Below are positions 62,180-64,000 of a stretch of 64,000 bases of DNA, in pieces. Every line of letters begins with the position of its first letter. Positions within the stretch are counted from its first letter, which is position 1. The notes under the pieces are model-generated. The model did not search any database, was not told the DNA's origin, and saw nothing but the letters and a program-made list of their open reading frames with translations. A program made the position numbers and the translations under genes. The DNA is from Chryseobacterium sp. MYb7 (GTDB lineage Bacteria > Bacteroidota > Bacteroidia > Flavobacteriales > Weeksellaceae), in NCBI RefSeq assembly GCF_002979455.1, contig NZ_PCOU01000024.1, forward strand, positions 21,393-85,392, given 5' to 3'.

Positions 62180-63829
62180 TTATCCGATAAGCTCTTTTGC
62201 CTGTGCTAAGGCAGCTTCGGTAATTTTACTTCCGGAAAGCAGCTGGGCAATTTCGTTCAGTTTCTCTTCGTTACTCAAAGGAATGATAGTAGATTGTGTT
62301 CTTCCGGAAATATCCTGCTTCACTACTTTATAGTTGTCATTTCCTTTTGCAGCTACCTGCGCAAGGTGGGAAATAACGATAAGCTGCATGTCTTCGGACA
62401 TTTCTCTCATCAGGTTTCCGATCTCTTCGGCTACTTTTCCTGAAACTCCGGTATCAATTTCGTCCAGAATAAGGGTTGGAAGTTCATCACTTTCTGCAAT
62501 AATCTTCTTTACAGCAAGCATTACTCTTGATCTTTCTCCTCCGGAAATAGCTGTCTGAATCGGCTTCAAAGGAAAACCGGAATTGGCTTGAAACAACAGC
62601 TGGATATTTTCTTTACCAAACTGATTGAATTCTTCAGCATCTTGCAACTCGATATCTACTTTTGCTTTTTCCAGTCCTAATTTTTTAAGAAGACCTTCTG
62701 CTTTTTTAATGAAAACAGAAATATTTTTGTGTCTGTTTTTAGAAAGCCTTGCAGCAAGAGTTTGAAGTGTTTTTTCTTTTTGAGAAATATTTTCTTCTGT
62801 TTCTTCAATCTGTCCTTCCAAATCTGAAGCTCCTTTCTGATCTCCAGCCAGCTGATTTCTGATTTCAATCAGTTCATTAATATCCGAAACATTATGCTTA
62901 AGAAATAAAGCGTTAATTTTATTATTTAGATCGGTAAGATATACCAGATTTTCCGGGTTGATTTCAACTCTTTCTGCTTCATGTTCCAGCTCGGAAATGA
63001 TGTCTTTAAGCTCTACAAAAGAGGTTTCAAGTCTTTCATCAAGCTCGGCAAAACTGGTAGAAACTTCGGAGATTTTTGAAAGTTTGTTTGTAGCCTCATG
63101 GAAGAAGGATAAAATCCCTATTTCTTCCTGATGGAATCTGGACAAGATCTGACCTACATTTTCAGAAATCATTCCTGCATTTTCCTGAATAGAAAGCTGG
63201 TTTTGAACATCTTCATAGTCTACATCATCCAGCTTAAGTTCTTCCAGTTCATTAAGCAGAAATTCTTTGTAATCGCTCTCTTTATTAGATTCTGAGAGCT
63301 GGGTTTTGAGTTTTTTCAACAATAATTTAAGATTCTGAAAATCAGAAAATTCCTGCTGATACCCTTCGATGATCTTTTTATTTTCAGAAAGTCCATCTAT
63401 AATTTTAAACTGATATTCTGATGTAAAAAGATTGGATGTTTCAAATTGGGAATGAATATCAATTAATTGTGAGGAAAGCTCCTTAAGAATATCCAGCGTT
63501 ACCGGAACATCATTGATGAAGGCACGGGATTTTCCTGATGGAAGGATTTCTCTTCTGATAATGGTCTGATGCTCATAGTCCAGATCATTTTCGATAAAGA
63601 ATTTTTTAAATTGATTATTAAGTGAAAACTCGGTTTCCACTACACTTTTCTCTTCCGTTTTGGCAATAGATTTTACATCTGCTCTTTCCCCTAAAATAAG
63701 ACGAAGAGCACCCAAGATAATAGATTTACCTGCTCCTGTTTCACCGGTAATCACCTGTAAACCATTTTTCAATGATACATCAAGGGTATCAATCAGGGCA
63801 AAGTTTTTAATGTAAATTCTAGAAAGCAT
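62180..63829 (-). CDS. recN: DNA repair protein RecN
   Basis: The 549-residue SMC-like ATPase has Walker A GETGAGKSI (29-37), a long coiled coil (about 150-370), the signature ISGGERSRVMLAV and Walker B TLILDEIDTGVSG. It acts early in double-strand break repair. A single gene; no terminator or promoter is obvious. The remaining 63830-64000 show no gene. Confidence 0.96.
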   Translation of the reverse strand: MLSRIYIKNFALIDTLDVSLKNGLQVITGETGAGKSIILGALRLILGERADVKSIAKTEEKSVVETEFSLNNQFKKFFIENDLDYEHQTIIRREILPSGKSRAFINDVPVTLDILKELSSQLIDIHSQFETSNLFTSEYQFKIIDGLSENKKIIEGYQQEFSDFQNLKLLLKKLKTQLSESNKESDYKEFLLNELEELKLDDVDYEDVQNQLSIQENAGMISENVGQILSRFHQEEIGILSFFHEATNKLSKISEVSTSFAELDERLETSFVELKDIISELEHEAERVEINPENLVYLTDLNNKINALFLKHNVSDINELIEIRNQLAGDQKGASDLEGQIEETEENISQKEKTLQTLAARLSKNRHKNISVFIKKAEGLLKKLGLEKAKVDIELQDAEEFNQFGKENIQLLFQANSGFPLKPIQTAISGGERSRVMLAVKKIIAESDELPTLILDEIDTGVSGKVAEEIGNLMREMSEDMQLIVISHLAQVAAKGNDNYKVVKQDISGRTQSTIIPLSNEEKLNEIAQLLSGSKITEAALAQAKELIG

Positions 63830-64000
63830 TGATAATCCGGGTTATGGTTCAATTTGAATTTGAACTGTAAAAATAAGTTTTTTTTTATTGAAGTAAGAAA
63901 ATGTTTTTTGAATACTTTTTAATGAAGTCATCTTGACTTTTTCAAAAATTATATTTTTTATTTGAAATAAAAAAAGGGATTAGGAAATTAGAGTCGCTAA

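Noticed and set aside
1..64000. CRISPR arrays, insertion sequences, prophage or integron signatures
   Set aside because: No regularly spaced repeats, transposase, integrase or phage structural genes were found on reading the window.

Overview
The window looks like chromosomal DNA of a flavobacterium of the Chryseobacterium type (Bacteroidota). This is inferred from low G+C, -7 promoter elements of the form TAnnTTTG, lack of strong Shine-Dalgarno sequences, proteins with type IX secretion (T9SS) C-terminal domains, DUF4251/DUF4349/DUF5687 families, a SAM-I riboswitch ahead of a TonB-dependent receptor, and two short precursors with a Chryseobacterium-like GG leader. I found no rRNA, tRNA, CRISPR array, insertion sequence, prophage or transposase. 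It reads as ordinary core chromosome with a few accessory islands.

Left part (1-24 kb). A minus-strand group holds a cut-off membrane protein, two Fe-S electron-transfer proteins and an MCE/MlaD lipid-transfer protein. Next come a PpiD-like periplasmic foldase and, divergently, Lon protease. Then an AI-2E-type transporter, a GG-leader Cys-rich peptide, a DoxX protein, an acyl-CoA dehydrogenase, a DUF4349 lipoprotein, a TraB/GumN protein and an ECF sigma factor with a membrane partner. A plus-strand run follows: pgi, methyltransferase, folD, queE, a WcaJ-like sugar transferase, mlaE, mlaF and a beta-barrel protein.

Middle part (24-46 kb). An M48 lipoprotein protease, DUF4251 lipoprotein, meaB and two tandem cytochrome c lipoproteins precede the most distinctive locus: a minus-strand operon of an unknown very basic protein, an RtcB RNA ligase, the release-factor homologue PrfH and a TPR protein (27.6-31.1 kb). 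RtcB-PrfH pairs are known to repair and rescue ribosomes cleaved in the decoding centre. Upstream lie two inverted repeats and a candidate short structured transcript. Then follow an M28 peptidase, methylmalonyl-CoA mutase large subunit, a secreted reprolysin-like protease, a prolyl oligopeptidase, a small exported protein and prfA. A SAM-I riboswitch (about 45.97-46.08 kb) commands a TonB-dependent receptor and an APC permease, apparently an uptake system for methionine or a related sulfur compound.

Right part (46-64 kb). Here are a T9SS-secreted GH13 amylase-like enzyme, a T9SS FISUMP protein, an AraC regulator, a small membrane protein, class I and class II fumarases back to back, an ECF sigma / anti-sigma-like / beta-barrel operon, a second GG-leader peptide, a DyP peroxidase, an ABC exporter pair and recN. 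Intrinsic terminators are numerous, and most transcription units could be delimited by them. All functions are assigned by reading motifs; no database search was run.
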